Positions 10,506-19,281 are shown, counted from the first letter of the stretch. The stretch is DNA of 20,759 nt from Didymodactylos carnosus (GCA_905250885.1 CAJNOQ010003287.1:1-20759), one strand, 5' to 3'. Made by a program: numbers and translations. The notes: generated by a model from the sequence alone, not told the origin.

Positions 10506-11431
10506 ACTTCACACCAATGAAATATCATTCCCACTGTCAGATCAATAGAACTCTCATCTGCTTCTACGACAACTCGTACCTGTGTATCTGCAGTAAAAAT
10601 CACACTGGTGTTGAATGTTTTGGCTATGAACATAATCTCGATCGTTGTTCACATTGTCTAGCTGGGGGTCGTTGCATAAAAGGAGATCTTTTTCAATCAA
10701 ATGATTTTGTCTGTCTGTGCCCGTTATGTTATTCAGGTACTAACTGTCAGTTCAATTCTAATTCGTTTGCCTTCACTCTCGATCAACTCTTTTACACCGA
10801 TCTGATCTCAGTCAAGCGGTATATTACTGTCTTTTTGCTCATCATCGGTTCTCTTCTGCTGTTCTTCACTGCCTTACCAAACAATGTCTTCTCTTTTGTC
10901 ACCTTTCGTCGCCAAAGGTGTTTGAATAATGGTGCCGGTCAGTATTTGCTCTGCATGAGTATTATTAATCAAATCAGTCTCGGACTTCTGGTCGCTCGTC
11001 TTATTCATCTCACAGTTAGTATCACGAGTGTTCAATCTCGTTCAATCGTCGACAATGTTTTGTGCAAAGTATTCAGCTATTTGCTGACTTGCTCCACTCG
11101 TATTGCCTATTGGCTGGCCACATTTTTGGCGATTGAACGTGTCTACACAGCGGTCTATGGTTGAAAAAGCCGCACATAGCTCGACGTCTGATAGCGTTGA
11201 TATTTCCTACCATATTGCTTTCTGATGCCTACGAACTGTTTTTTGTTAAATCATTTTCCGGCGCCAATAACAGTTTCATGTGTGTGATCGAGTTTCCGAT
11301 CCTTCGTCAGTCAACGTGGATGCTTATCCATCAGACTGTCACGATCACTAATTTCATCTTACCAATATTGATCAATATTTGCAGTACGATTACGATCATT
11401 TGTATCGTTATCAAGAAGAAGATGAATACAC
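10506..11431 (+). CDS. receptor segment 4: last EGF modules and helices 1-5
   Basis: EGF-like modules LICFYDNSYLCICSKNHTG and CSHCLAGGRC...CLCPLCYSGTNCQF lead into a juxtamembrane stretch. Helix 1 is ITVFLLIIGSLLLFFTALPN, helix 2 includes YLLCMSIINQISLGLLVARL, and helix 3 is VLCKVFSYLLTCSTRIAYWLA, followed by AIERVYT. ERV takes the place of the DRY motif of class A receptors. The frame breaks at 11155-11158, with about five codons of the second intracellular loop missing, then continues as WLKKPHIARRLIALIFPTIL (helix 4). Helix 5 is VTITNFILPILINICSTITI and ends in the basic VIKKKMNTR at a donor (C/gtgcgt, 11432). Confidence 0.65.
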
Positions 11432-11543
11432 GTGCGTTCGACGTGTGTATGTTGATCTTTTATGATTTCCTTTAATAGAGCTGTGAAAACTAGCGTTTTC
11501 TTTTCTTCTTTTCTATTTTCTTTTCTTAATCACGCTATATATA

Positions 11544-11566
11544 GTGCGTATCAACGTTATACGCAC
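11544..11566. repeat. short hairpin in the MITE
   Basis: GTGCGTAT and ATACGCAC are perfect 8-bp arms around CAACGTT. The core TATCAACGTTATA is shared with the large palindrome downstream in the same element. Confidence 0.6.
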
Positions 11567-11629
11567 ACATTTGCTAAAAATTGCCAAGAAGTGAAAAGAA
11601 AGGAAAGACATCTTATTTGATACATCCCT

Positions 11630-11694
11630 ATTATACCAACCCTATTGTATCAACGTTATAGGCTATAACGTTGATACAATAGGGTTGGTATAAT
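11630..11694. repeat. 65-bp perfect palindrome in the MITE
   Basis: Arms of 32 bp are perfect reverse complements around a single central G at 11662. The left arm starts ATTATACCAACCCTATTG. A perfect palindrome of this size is rare in old sequence and suggests recent formation or ongoing correction between the arms. Confidence 0.85.
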
Positions 11695-11777
11695 ATATAT
11701 AGCGTGATTAAGAAAAGAAAATAGAAAAGAAAACAAAACGCTAGTTTTCGCAGCTCTAATATTCTAAGATATTTTAG

Positions 11778-11870
11778 GCACTGAAAATATATCAAATGTA
11801 ACAACTGTGAACACCAGCGCGGTACAACAAAACAAACACCTAGAAAACACGCTTATGAACAAACCTGAAG
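11778..11870 (+). CDS. receptor cassette exon for the third intracellular loop
   Basis: This 93-bp stretch has no stop in the receptor frame and encodes a polar, Asn/Thr/Glu-rich loop (TENISNVTTVNTSAVQQNKH). It is flanked by acceptor TTTTAG and donor GTAATTT. It enters and leaves in phase 1, so including or skipping it leaves the downstream frame unchanged (CGC Arg or CGA Arg at the junction). Confidence 0.5.
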
Positions 11871-12011
11871 GTAATTTTTATGAGATTTATCAATAATTTT
11901 TCAGTTAAAAACAATAAGGCACATGTTGGAAAAAAACCTTTCACTCAGAGATTTTTTAACCACAAATACTATATTTTTTGAAATACTTACGAAAGATGTT
12001 CTTGTTTTGAG
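11871..12011 (+). other. 141-bp intron of the receptor gene
   Basis: GTAATTTTTATG at the start and TTGTTTTGAG at the end. A closer TTTTTCAG near 11905 would give a 34-bp intron and stops soon after, so the far acceptor is preferred because it restores the frame into helix 6. Confidence 0.5.
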
Positions 12012-12319
12012 GAAATGAAAACAAAAAGGAAAACCGCAATCGTCTCAATCTATTGCGTGACGTGCTGAGTGACAACAAGGAACTGATCGGCCGACCTGTA
12101 ATCATGCTTGTTCCTTCAATTTTCTCTCTTTTCTCATTATTACTCTTTATTATCTCGTTTTCGCTTGGCTGTCAAAATTTGGAAAAAAGTTCCTTACGTT
12201 ACCTCCTCATTACTTTCTACTTCCTCTCGTTTATTCCTCAAATCATTACTTTTTTTATCTACGTACGTCCTTCATCACTTTATACAAAAGAATGGGAAGC
12301 AACGACACTAAGAAAATAG
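12012..12319 (+). CDS. receptor last exon: helices 6 and 7 and tail
   Basis: The exon begins in phase 1 with a basic/polar loop (NENKKENRNRLNLLRDVL, SDNKEL), a conserved phrase before helix 6 in this family. Helix 6 is VIMLVPSIFSLFSLLLFIIS and helix 7 is RYLLITFYFLSFIPQIITFF. The short tail YVRPSSLYTKEWEATTLRK ends at TAG 12317-12319. The NPxxY motif of classical class A receptors is not seen at the end of helix 7; the family has a P-S-S-L/F-Y phrase instead. A GT follows the stop, so another small exon cannot be excluded. Confidence 0.65.
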
Positions 12320-12630
12320 GTGACCAGATCCAGGCGCCGACAGTGAACGTAAAACACGACAATTGTTTCTCGATTGAAGAGCACAAAACAAGATACTGGA
12401 CGAATTTGAAAATAATTCAACATTTTCATTTTGGACTCCTCGCGCCACTACATGTGGAATACATTCTGTCTGATTTTTTTCAATAGTTGGCCAAAAATTC
12501 TTGTTTGATAAATCGGATGACTGTAAACCATATTCTCTCGGCTAATATCCTTTTAAAATAATTCATTATAGTTAGAAAACGTAAAGCATACTTAATGCCG
12601 TTCAAACTGACTGCTTATCGATGCGGCGTC
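12320..12630. other. no recognisable gene
   Basis: AT-rich sequence downstream of the receptor. A 64-codon frame (12292-12486) overlaps the receptor end and has no features. No clear AATAAA signal is seen directly after the stop. Confidence 0.4.
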
Positions 12631-12810
12631 TAATCTCTGGAAAGCGGTGTTTCGGATATGAAATTGTCAGCAATTGTTCGGAAGGCGCTAGATACTTCTA
12701 GAGACTGCTGATCCGCAATACTATAGGTTGAAATATCGGGTATCATTCCTGAAACACAAAATTCTAGCTCCAACAACAATTTTGATTTTTCTTGTCGATC
12801 GTGAATACTT
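12631..12810 (-). repeat. inverted duplicate, left copy (coding-like)
   Basis: A 180-bp copy of the block at 13093-13272 in reverse orientation, with about nine mismatches by eye. Read on the minus strand it is open and includes YSIADQQSLEVSSAFRTIAD. The two copies differ at few residues. TTTCAG before GAATGATACCC looks like a splice acceptor in both. I do not recognise the protein. It could be an exon fragment of a gene or of a transposase. Confidence 0.7.
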
Positions 12811-13092
12811 TTCGATGACGACATTTTTATCCAAAAGGGAATAAATTCGTAGTAGAGTATCGAACTTCTATTTCTGTCGGTATGTATTGCAGAATAAATG
12901 ACTGATGTGGATTTATTTAAATTCAGAAAGAAAGTAAGCTCTTTCTTTCTCTGTCTTTCTGCCGATAAGTACACACCTGTGAGTGTGAGATTTTCTTATC
13001 GATACTTCTTAGGCCATTATAATCGTTATGTATAATGGACATGCCTTCAGTGGCTGGAAAATATTGATCATTTTCAATCACACCTTAAGCTT

Positions 13093-13272
13093 AAATATTC
13101 ACGACCGACAAGAAAAATCAAAATTGTTGTTGAAGCTAGAATTTTGTGTTTCAGGAATGATACCCGTATTTTCAACCTATAGTATTGCGGATCAGCAGTC
13201 TCTAGAAGTATCTAGCGCCTTCCGAACAGTTGCTGACAATTTCATATCCGAAATACTGCTTTCCAGAGATTA
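13093..13272 (+). repeat. inverted duplicate, right copy (coding-like)
   Basis: Partner of 12631-12810, about 95% identical, spaced by 282 bp, so the transcript of either strand could fold into a long stem. The plus-strand reading is open (FCVSGMIPVFSTYSIADQQS and on). A coding frame kept open in both arms argues that the duplicated unit was an exon and that the duplication is recent. Sequence outside the 180 bp is unrelated. Confidence 0.7.
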
Positions 13273-13841
13273 TAGAAAGTGGTCAACAGTGGCTGTCTTT
13301 TGCTACAGGTCATTCACCTAGGTTACTTTGATCTTTCTAGAATAGTGACGTATTTGGACAAATACTTGTTTATCATACTTTGTACCATAAAGATGAGCAT
13401 ATATCTATTTACATCGTTACCAGTTTCAATAAAAACTAGAGGCTGATATTTTATCCATACTTGGTACTTTAACCTGTGTAAACGAGAAATTAATGGAAAA
13501 CTTTAATTATAGATATGACTTAGTCATATATGCGATATACATGGGGCACTATAAAAGTTTTTCGCCTGCTTCTTCTAAAATCCTCAGTTCGAGTTTAAGT
13601 ATTCTTTTATAATGCTTAGACATATTTAGGATTGTGTGCAAAATTTCAGACTTATAAGTTCTGTGCATTGCTGTAGTCTATCATTATTTTACGTTAATAA
13701 TATGCCAGTCTCTATATGCTACATATAGGATAATTCATAAAAGGTAAATGGCAGAACTTCGCATTGCATATTTTGATCCTTAAAAACGTTTAACAGAAGA
13801 TAAACCATGGAAAGCTCTACTATTAACAATGTAAAGCTTAT
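13273..13841. other. no recognisable gene
   Basis: AT-rich sequence between the inverted duplication and the next foldback element. No ORF, repeat or RNA gene could be supported. Confidence 0.4.
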
Positions 13842-14444
13842 ATCCCTAGAGAAAGTACTGAGTTCAAGGTCCCCATGTACTGCGAAAACCGTAGCAGGGT
13901 ACCCGATATGGGTACTTCGAAAATTCTCAGTAATTATACTGATGTAGGTACTGCATTAGGTACCCATAGCAGTATGTTCACTGAACAAGTATTTGTATGG
14001 GTATCCACATCTGTAATTTTATCGAGGATAGCTCTACAGAGTACTCTAAATTTGTCGCGTTCTGTTAGGCAACTGTTTAGTCACCGTTTTCTTTTGCACA
14101 CACAGCGTCGTATAAACAACTATAGAAAACATAAGAAACTAATATTTTTTCATTAAATTAAATGGAAAAAATGTAAGAAATTGATTTGAGAAAAACAAAA
14201 ATTAAAAAAAGAGTCAAAGGTTAGGTTCGATCAACAACATACTGCAGTTTGGCAACAGGGTACCTAAAAATACTGTGCAATAGTACCCAGTTGAGTATTT
14301 GATTAGTACTTTTAAGTACCCATTTACTAGACGCTTTCCAGCAGAGTACCCGACAAGGTACTGAGAGTGCCCGACAGATCCTGTGGCATACTAGTAGCAG
14401 GGTACTTTTTCGGGTACCCTTAATTCAGTACACTCACTAGGGAT
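13842..14444. mobile_element. GTAC/GGTACC-rich element with 29-bp terminal inverted repeats
   Basis: 13842-13870 (ATCCCTAGAGAAAGTACTGA and on) and 14416-14444 are inverted copies, 23 of 29 bases matching. The interior is full of GGTACC, GGGTAC and AGTACT steps separated by variable sequence. This resembles the window-start foldback in style but has different ends. It has no transposase ORF; the 93-codon frame at 13875-14156 covers the satellite-like part. The target duplication is unclear. Confidence 0.55.
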
Positions 14445-14577
14445 GTTAATTGTGTACTTTTTGTTTCATAATACATTAGAAAGTATTCCAAGCGACCCAC
14501 TTTCGATACTGCGAAAAGTAGTTCAGAGAATTTCGCTACTTTTTGAAAACCAAAAGTATACAATTAAAATGAATTGT
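14436..14577. mobile_element. small hairpin element abutting the GTAC element
   Basis: 14446-14466 (TTAATTGTGTACTTTTTGTT) and 14548-14567 are inverted copies with few differences. This makes a 120-140-bp hairpin that shares its left edge (CTAGGGATG) with the right end of the preceding element. Either one element ends where the next begins, or one end was reused. Confidence 0.4.
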
Positions 14578-14618
14578 TGAGCTTTTAGCGCTGCATCTTG
14601 TAGTATAAGAGTTGACCA

Positions 14619-14672
14619 AAATTTCTGGCCATGGGGATGGAGGCCACCTTCCATCTCCGTGACCAGAAATTT
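14619..14672. repeat. stem-loop with 22-bp arms
   Basis: AATTTCTGGCCATGGGGATG and the inverted copy ending at 14672 pair with about three mismatches around GGCCACCT. This could be a transcript hairpin or the remains of a short MITE. No poly-T or gene end is next to it. Confidence 0.5.
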
Positions 14673-14767
14673 GATATACCCTAAGTATATGCGATTCCTA
14701 TTGTATTACTAGCGATTACTGTATGGTGCTCGCTTCTATCATTCAGTTTTACAAACAAAGTGAAATA

Positions 14768-15895
14768 TTAAAGGCTTTCATCATTGGCTTGGGTAAGGCG
14801 ACCTTTACCAATTTTTGCCGTTTTTCCATTGTCCCTCAAATCGGGAACCATCACTTGAAGTTAAAGTGCCTTTTCCGCTTCTCTTACTGTCTTCATATCC
14901 TCCTTCATATAGATCGCCATCCGTCCACTTCATCACGCCGTGGCCAGTTCTGCTATCAAGCTGCCAGTCTCCCTCGTAACGATCGCCGTCAGCCCACGTA
15001 TAAGTACCTTCTCCGTGCCGCTTGTTATTTTTATATTGTCCCTCGTATCGATGACCCTCCTTCGACGTCGCAATTCCTTGTCCACTCTTCTAATCATCTT
15101 GGAATTCTCCCTCATAACGTTCGCCGTCTGCTGAAAACAAAACGCCTTTTCCATGTTTCTTAAAATTATTCAATTCGCCCTCATAACGATCGCTTTTCGT
15201 AGAAATCCAAATGCCTTTTTTTAATTCTTTCCCTTCGTTGAAATCCCCCTCATACCGTTCGCCTGATACCGAGATAAAAATGCCTTTTCCATTCTTTTCG
15301 TTATTCTTAAATTGCCCCTTGTGCCGACTACTATCCTTCCCAGCCCACACACCTGTTCCGTGCTTCGTGTCATCGTTAAAATGTCCCTGATACGTATCAC
15401 CATCTTTGTTTTTACAAGCACCTTCTCCACTTTTCTTGCCATCTTTATACTCTCCCTCGAAATGTTCACCGTCAACAGAATGCCAGATACCTTTTCCATT
15501 TTTCTTGTCAGCTTTGAATTCTCCCTCGAATCGATCACCTTTCACTGAGATCCAAACGCCTTTTCCGTCCGTTTCATCACCTTTAAAATCTCCCTCAGGT
15601 TTCTCACCGCTAGATGAATTCCAAACTCCTTTTCCATTTTTTTGGTCTCCTGCCCATTGTTCTTCGTAACGAGAGCCGTCACCCAAAATTTCGACGCCGT
15701 TTCCGTTTTTCATGCAATCTTTCCAATCACCCTCGTATTTTCGTCCATCAGGCGAAGTATAAACGCCTCTTTCGTGCTGCTTATCATCTTCCCATTGTCC
15801 CTCGCATCGTCGGTCATCAGGTCAATTATATACTCCTTTTCCGTGTTTGTTTCCATTTTGCCATTCCCCCTCATAATTAGGATCAATGGGCGCCG
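14768..15895 (-). pseudogene. MORN-repeat protein pseudogene (16 repeats)
   Basis: Sixteen consecutive 23-residue MORN repeats (69 bp each; pattern YEGEFKDGKKHGKGVWxSxDGxR) run from 15895 down to a stop at 14768-14770. MORN repeats form a beta-strand platform that binds membranes or proteins, often in cilia and signalling scaffolds. The frame is broken by TGA in repeat 1 (15822-15824) and TAG in repeat 12 (15090-15092). A 1-base shift in a T5/A5 run (14812-14816) lies in repeat 16. After that shift the repeat ends IGKGRLTQANDESL. The longest intact stretch (15090-15713) covers repeats 3-12. The 5' border looks like a splice acceptor (poly-T then AAG at 15896), with an in-frame TAA just upstream. 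The start and any N-terminal domain are missing. Repeats 1-3 and 13-15 look less eroded than 7-10. Confidence 0.8.
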
Positions 15896-15899
15896 CTTA

Positions 15900-17780
15900 A
15901 AAAAAACGTAAGCTAGATCACCCTGTTGAAAGAATAGATTTATCGTGGCACCCAAAGTTCGTTTAACTATAAACGTACTCAGTGAGCGTTTAAGACCCCC
16001 CTCGCTCCCCCTATTGCTAAGGAAAACTTATAGGTTGATCATTTGCCGCCTCCCACACTCTAAAAAAACTCGGGTTTCTACTAACCCCCCCAAAAAAGTT
16101 CCGGAGATTTCTAAAAGTATCCTCAGACCTTCCAAAGCTTAAAAAAGGAGTCTTTAAAACTACGAAATCTAAAAAGATTCTTACGGTGTATCCAGGTGAA
16201 GAACCATCTCCTACGAAACCTTTTTTAAGTTTCGTACAGTAGAAAAATACGGAAGCTTCACAGTTTCGTCTTAAACCCTAATAGTTTCTTCGGAATCGTT
16301 ATGGTTTACAAACGCGATTTCAAAGTAGATGATAGATAAATGAACATAGGAACGACATAAATTGTTCGCGTTTCTGATGGGTGAAAAGCTGTCTCTTTTA
16401 CGGAGAGCCGGAAAGAAAATAGTTTAGTGCGAAACCTTTCAACGAAAGTGTCTTTGTGAGGTTCACTCAAAGCTCTTTCTACTGCGAAACTTGGAAGAGT
16501 CTTCATGCGAGATCTGTGAGATTGGTATACTTTTAGTTACGTTTCTTGTATTTGTACGACATTATAAAGGTAGAATAAAGCTCTGCGAAGCCTCACAAAG
16601 GTCATATGTACCGTTTTTTTCAGAGGAATTCAAGCAATTTGCACTAGAACCAGCTTTGTAAAAGGAATTCACCATAAAAAAAAGGTTCGAGATGAAACCC
16701 TTTGAAACATTTTTTACTTTCAATGGTTCTTTAAATTAATTAGAACCTTCGGTAATTTAGCAGTAAAGAAATGGAACTTTGAAAAGTTCAGTATCCTCGC
16801 TAAAACCTTTGTTGGCTCGTTATGATATCTTTTTTTTACAGAGTAGAGGTTCCGTTTGAGTCCGCCTTGACACAATTTCTCGAATTCCGTACACGCATTG
16901 GTGACAGCCATCAAAGGGTGAGAGACATAAATTTAGGGTTTATTCTCAAATATTTTCAATGTAATCAATATATATATATATATCAATTCAACATAGGACC
17001 AACTAGATTTTGGTTAAATATTTTGAAAACAATATATTTAATATTGGTGCCATTTATGCAAATAAGAACATCATATCGAGCAGAAGACAGTAGAAGTATT
17101 TTTGCTAACTGAATTGTGTTTTTTGATGATTACTGTAATACTCGTTCTGCATAATGACGATGTGGATCAGTAATTTGCTCTGTGTTCTCACATTTGGCTA
17201 TTTCTTGTTCAGCTTTAATTTCATCACACCAGTTTTTTTTTATATAAATACGCGTATACATGTTGAATGACCTTACTGTTTGAATATTTCGAACGAACAA
17301 TTGAGCGTTTCTTTTTCCAAATCTATTTAAACACCCAATTGATAAACAGGTTTTGCCTCCGATGATGAACGAAATACTCATCGGTTTTGTAAATTGACAA
17401 GTTATTTGAAATTAAGGGACTCGATTTTCTTGACATAATCATTATTGATTATTAAGAGGGTTATAGACTTGTATGATAGATGCATCTCGTTCTACCATTT
17501 ATAATAGAAAAAATAAAGAAAAGTCATTTCTATGAAGACAAATATTATTGGAATACTGTTTTTAAATCGTGCTATGCAGCGAATATATGTGACACTCGGT
17601 AGAGAACAAATATAAGGGGACGTGCAAAGTTAATTCGAGCTCTATTTCTCCCTTTCAAAGAGAAACACAACGCTGCACATCCATCTCAATGATCAAATTT
17701 CAAGTAATCCCGCACACATGCTCGATTATTTTAAAACAGAATAAAGTTAACGCAGACACATTTATGTTTGAAATAGGTTA
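15900..17780. other. long gene-poor stretch with decayed inverted repeats
   Basis: No supportable gene. AAGTTTCGTACAGTAG at 16229-16244 has an inverted, 2-bp-shorter partner near 16478-16492, and TACGAAAC/GTTTCGTA flank 16213-16235. This suggests an old foldback element within about 16190-16500. A (TA)n run lies at 16970-16982. On the minus strand, 17130-17381 is an 83-codon open frame (starts MSISFIIGGKTCLS, Lys-rich, ends HYAERVLQ) with coding-like composition but no recognisable domain. I leave it uncalled. Confidence 0.4.
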
Positions 17781-17782
17781 TA

Positions 17783-18259
17783 ATGAAGTTTGAAATTAGT
17801 TTTTTTATAGTGCTTCTTGTCGTTAGTGGTTCGATCAATGTGCAAGGTGAACGAATCAGCGATGATTGTATGGTCGATCCTGGACTTATCGATGACTGTG
17901 TCGAGTGGATAAACACAACCTGTGAGAATGCAACATTTATCACGGATCGACTCGCATATATGGATGTTTGTCCCATGTTTACTATATTTTGGAATGTACC
18001 CTATTATAACTTGACGATTTTGTTTGACAGTCATTTATTGAAACCCTACGAGCTCTGTGTCACACCGGTTGGATGCACCAAAGCATTTCGTACAACCGAT
18101 GATGAGGAAGAAGTTCCCATTGACTGGGATCCATCGAGTTTAGATCCTGTTTGCTTTGGAACAAAGCGTGCCGATCGGCCGACAATGAAGTTTCGCTTCG
18201 ATGGCCAACATCAGACCCATTGCTTGAGAACATTTATTAACTTTCACTACCAAGTGTAA
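17783..18259 (+). CDS. small secreted Cys-rich glycoprotein, function unknown
   Basis: An intact 158-codon single-exon ORF. Residues 1-22 (MKFEISFFIVLLVVSGSINV, QG) form a clear signal peptide with a likely cut before ERISDD. The mature part has eight Cys, enough for four disulfides, and three N-glycosylation sequons (NTT, NAT, NLT). It includes an acidic patch (TTDDEEEVPIDW). No transmembrane helix or GPI-like tail is present, so it is probably secreted. I recognise no family. It is the only clean coding sequence in the window, with G/C-richer codons than its surroundings, and has no neighbours in tandem. A weak TATA-like TATTTTAAAA lies near 17727. AATAAA is not seen after the stop; CATAAAG at 18346 is the nearest variant. 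A short 5' exon cannot be excluded because ATAG precedes GTTATAATG. Confidence 0.7.
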   Translation: MKFEISFFIVLLVVSGSINVQGERISDDCMVDPGLIDDCVEWINTTCENATFITDRLAYMDVCPMFTIFWNVPYYNLTILFDSHLLKPYELCVTPVGCTKAFRTTDDEEEVPIDWDPSSLDPVCFGTKRADRPTMKFRFDGQHQTHCLRTFINFHYQV

Positions 18260-18292
18260 CTGGATATTCTTATGCACAAAATTTTTACTAAA

Positions 18293-18321
18293 TTCGAAAA
18301 AAACAAAAAACAATTTTTCGA
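18293..18321. repeat. small A/T hairpin after the secreted-protein gene
   Basis: TTCGAAAAA and TTTTTCGA are inverted around an A-rich loop, about 35 bp after the stop codon of the secreted-protein gene. It may be part of that transcript's 3' UTR, but there is no direct sign of function. Confidence 0.3.
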
Positions 18322-18390
18322 TTATCATTATTATTATTTCTATACATAAAGAAGAAAGTTTGTGTGTTTGTTCTTCATTCATTTGGTTCT

Positions 18391-18680
18391 TGTGATAGCT
18401 AGCGCCACCAAACTTTCCACGGCACTCCTCTAGGCCCAGAGGAAGGTCGAGAGGGGATCGGTGCGATCCAGAGGGGTGGGGGAGATAGAGCTTAGGTGAA
18501 GTTTCACCCAGTTTTGATGAACTGTAATTTTTGGCCCCTGTGGTAGCTAACGTCATCAAACTTTGCACGGTACTCCTCTACGGCCAGAGGAAGGTCGTAA
18601 TGGGTTCGGCGCGACCGAGGGAATGAAGAAGGAGACAGTTGGGTGTGGTTTCACGCACCTTCGATAAACTGATTTTTCAC
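18391..18680. repeat. 148-bp tandem duplication
   Basis: TGTGATAGCTAGCGCCACCA at 18391 recurs diverged as TGTGGTAGCTAACGTCATCA at 18539. The similarity continues through AACTTT(C/G)CACGG, ACTCCTCTA, CCAGAGGAAGGTCG and TTTCACxCA. Each unit contains a small CCTCT...AGAGG hairpin. The block is G/C-rich compared with its surroundings and has no coding evidence on either strand. It may be part of a dispersed repeat family. Confidence 0.65.
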
Positions 18681-18842
18681 CGATTTGCAGAAATTCCAGA
18701 AAACAATCTTCGATTTTTAGGGTATTCATCTTCTGGTACCTTTTCGCGCTGGATGCAGGTATCAATAAAAAGTACAACGCTCACACCCTCTAGGTGATAT
18801 CTGTTGAATTATCACACTTTAGCTTAGGTTTGAGTGTATGCA

Positions 18843-18870
18843 TCAGAGATGGACAAATCTAACGCAGGGT
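18843..18870. mobile_element. possible solo hAT-type end
   Basis: CAGAGATGGACAAATC at 18843 resembles the hAT-like end CAGAGATGGGC seen at 3209-3296. No inverted partner lies in the rest of the window, so this is either one end of a longer or broken element or chance. Confidence 0.25.
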
Positions 18871-18993
18871 TGCCGATTAGGAAGGATGGAATGGGGGCGC
18901 GATATCCCCCCAAAATTGGAACACTTTCTGCGAAACTCTACAGAAACTTTCTGCTAAATAGAAAAAATGAAAGTTGTCTCAAAAAAATAAAGG

Positions 18994-19020
18994 TTAACAC
19001 ATCCGGCCCGATTCAGTTTT
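18994..19020 (+). mobile_element. candidate 5' end of the piggyBac element
   Basis: TTAACACATCCGGCCCGATT lies 312 bp before the transposase start. piggyBac elements insert at TTAA and have short ends that start with C/A-rich bases after TTAA, so this is a fitting left border. The inverted partner was not found before the window end, and the transposase is 3'-truncated, so the border is unconfirmed. Confidence 0.3.
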
Positions 19021-19281
19021 CTTAGAAAATTTTTTCGAGATATTCATTTTTATGAATAGTTAACTTTTAATAAATGCACTTTATGACCTCTCGATTATCT
19101 CCTACCGATTACTCATCGCATTCTTCTTTGTACCATCACATAATGAATCATTTCTTCCGACCAACTGAATAATCGTTTCAAGTTACTGCGTTCTGTATCG
19201 TGTTATAGGTAGTACTTGTGGGATATGAGAAGGAAATTTCCATATTTTTCTCCCTCATTCTTATCTCTCTATCGTTTTCTG

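Larger units (their letters stand above)
11478..11756. mobile_element. 279-bp MITE with long TIRs inside an intron
   Basis: Left arm 11478-11543 (GAGCTGTGAAAACTAGCG then a pyrimidine-rich CTTTTC tract, AATCACGCTATATATA) is matched by the right arm up to 11756, with only a few differences over about 64 bp. The flanks are TAATA on both sides (11473-11477 and 11757-11761). This is either a 5-bp duplication or a TA duplication within a longer chance match. There is no ORF. Family unknown: a TA target would suggest Tc1/mariner, but the end sequence GAGCTG is not one I recognise. Confidence 0.8.
11432..11777 (+). other. 346-bp intron enlarged by a MITE
   Basis: The donor GTGCGT at 11432 and acceptor ATATTTTAG ending at 11777 keep frame (phase 1 to phase 1). 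Without the 279-bp element and one TAATA copy the intron would be about 62 bp, the usual size for this kind of genome. This supports both the splice model and the element borders. Confidence 0.6.
6742..12319 (+). pseudogene. decayed LDLa/EGF/seven-helix receptor (adhesion-like GPCR)
   Basis: This is one multi-exon gene for a cell-surface receptor. It has a signal peptide and a Cys-rich N-terminal module, then LDL-receptor class A repeats, EGF-like repeats and a rhodopsin-like seven-helix domain with a short tail. The order and wording match a receptor family that I recall as expanded in bdelloid rotifers; the ligand is unknown. Frames must be joined at four places. About 2 bp is missing at 7123, where a Cys codon is expected. 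One extra base lies in AAA at 7658-7660. A deletion of many codons lies near 9630-9650. About five codons are missing at 11155-11158, in the second intracellular loop after the ERV motif. Three introns (10452-10505, 11432-11777, 11871-12011) keep frame. The start ATG at 6742 gives a good signal peptide; ATG 6745 is equally possible. With four breaks it should not make a full receptor unless the breaks are assembly errors. Confidence 0.75.

Noticed and set aside
14215-14240. GGTTCGATC as a tRNA T-arm
   Set aside because: No acceptor stem, D-arm or anticodon arm can be paired around it.
14723-15163. 146-codon plus-strand frame and other plus-strand frames across 14.9-15.9 kb
   Set aside because: They are antisense shadows of the 69-bp-period MORN array.
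18140-18568. 142-codon minus-strand open frame
   Set aside because: It overlaps the secreted-protein gene antisense and the tandem repeat, with no recognisable protein features.
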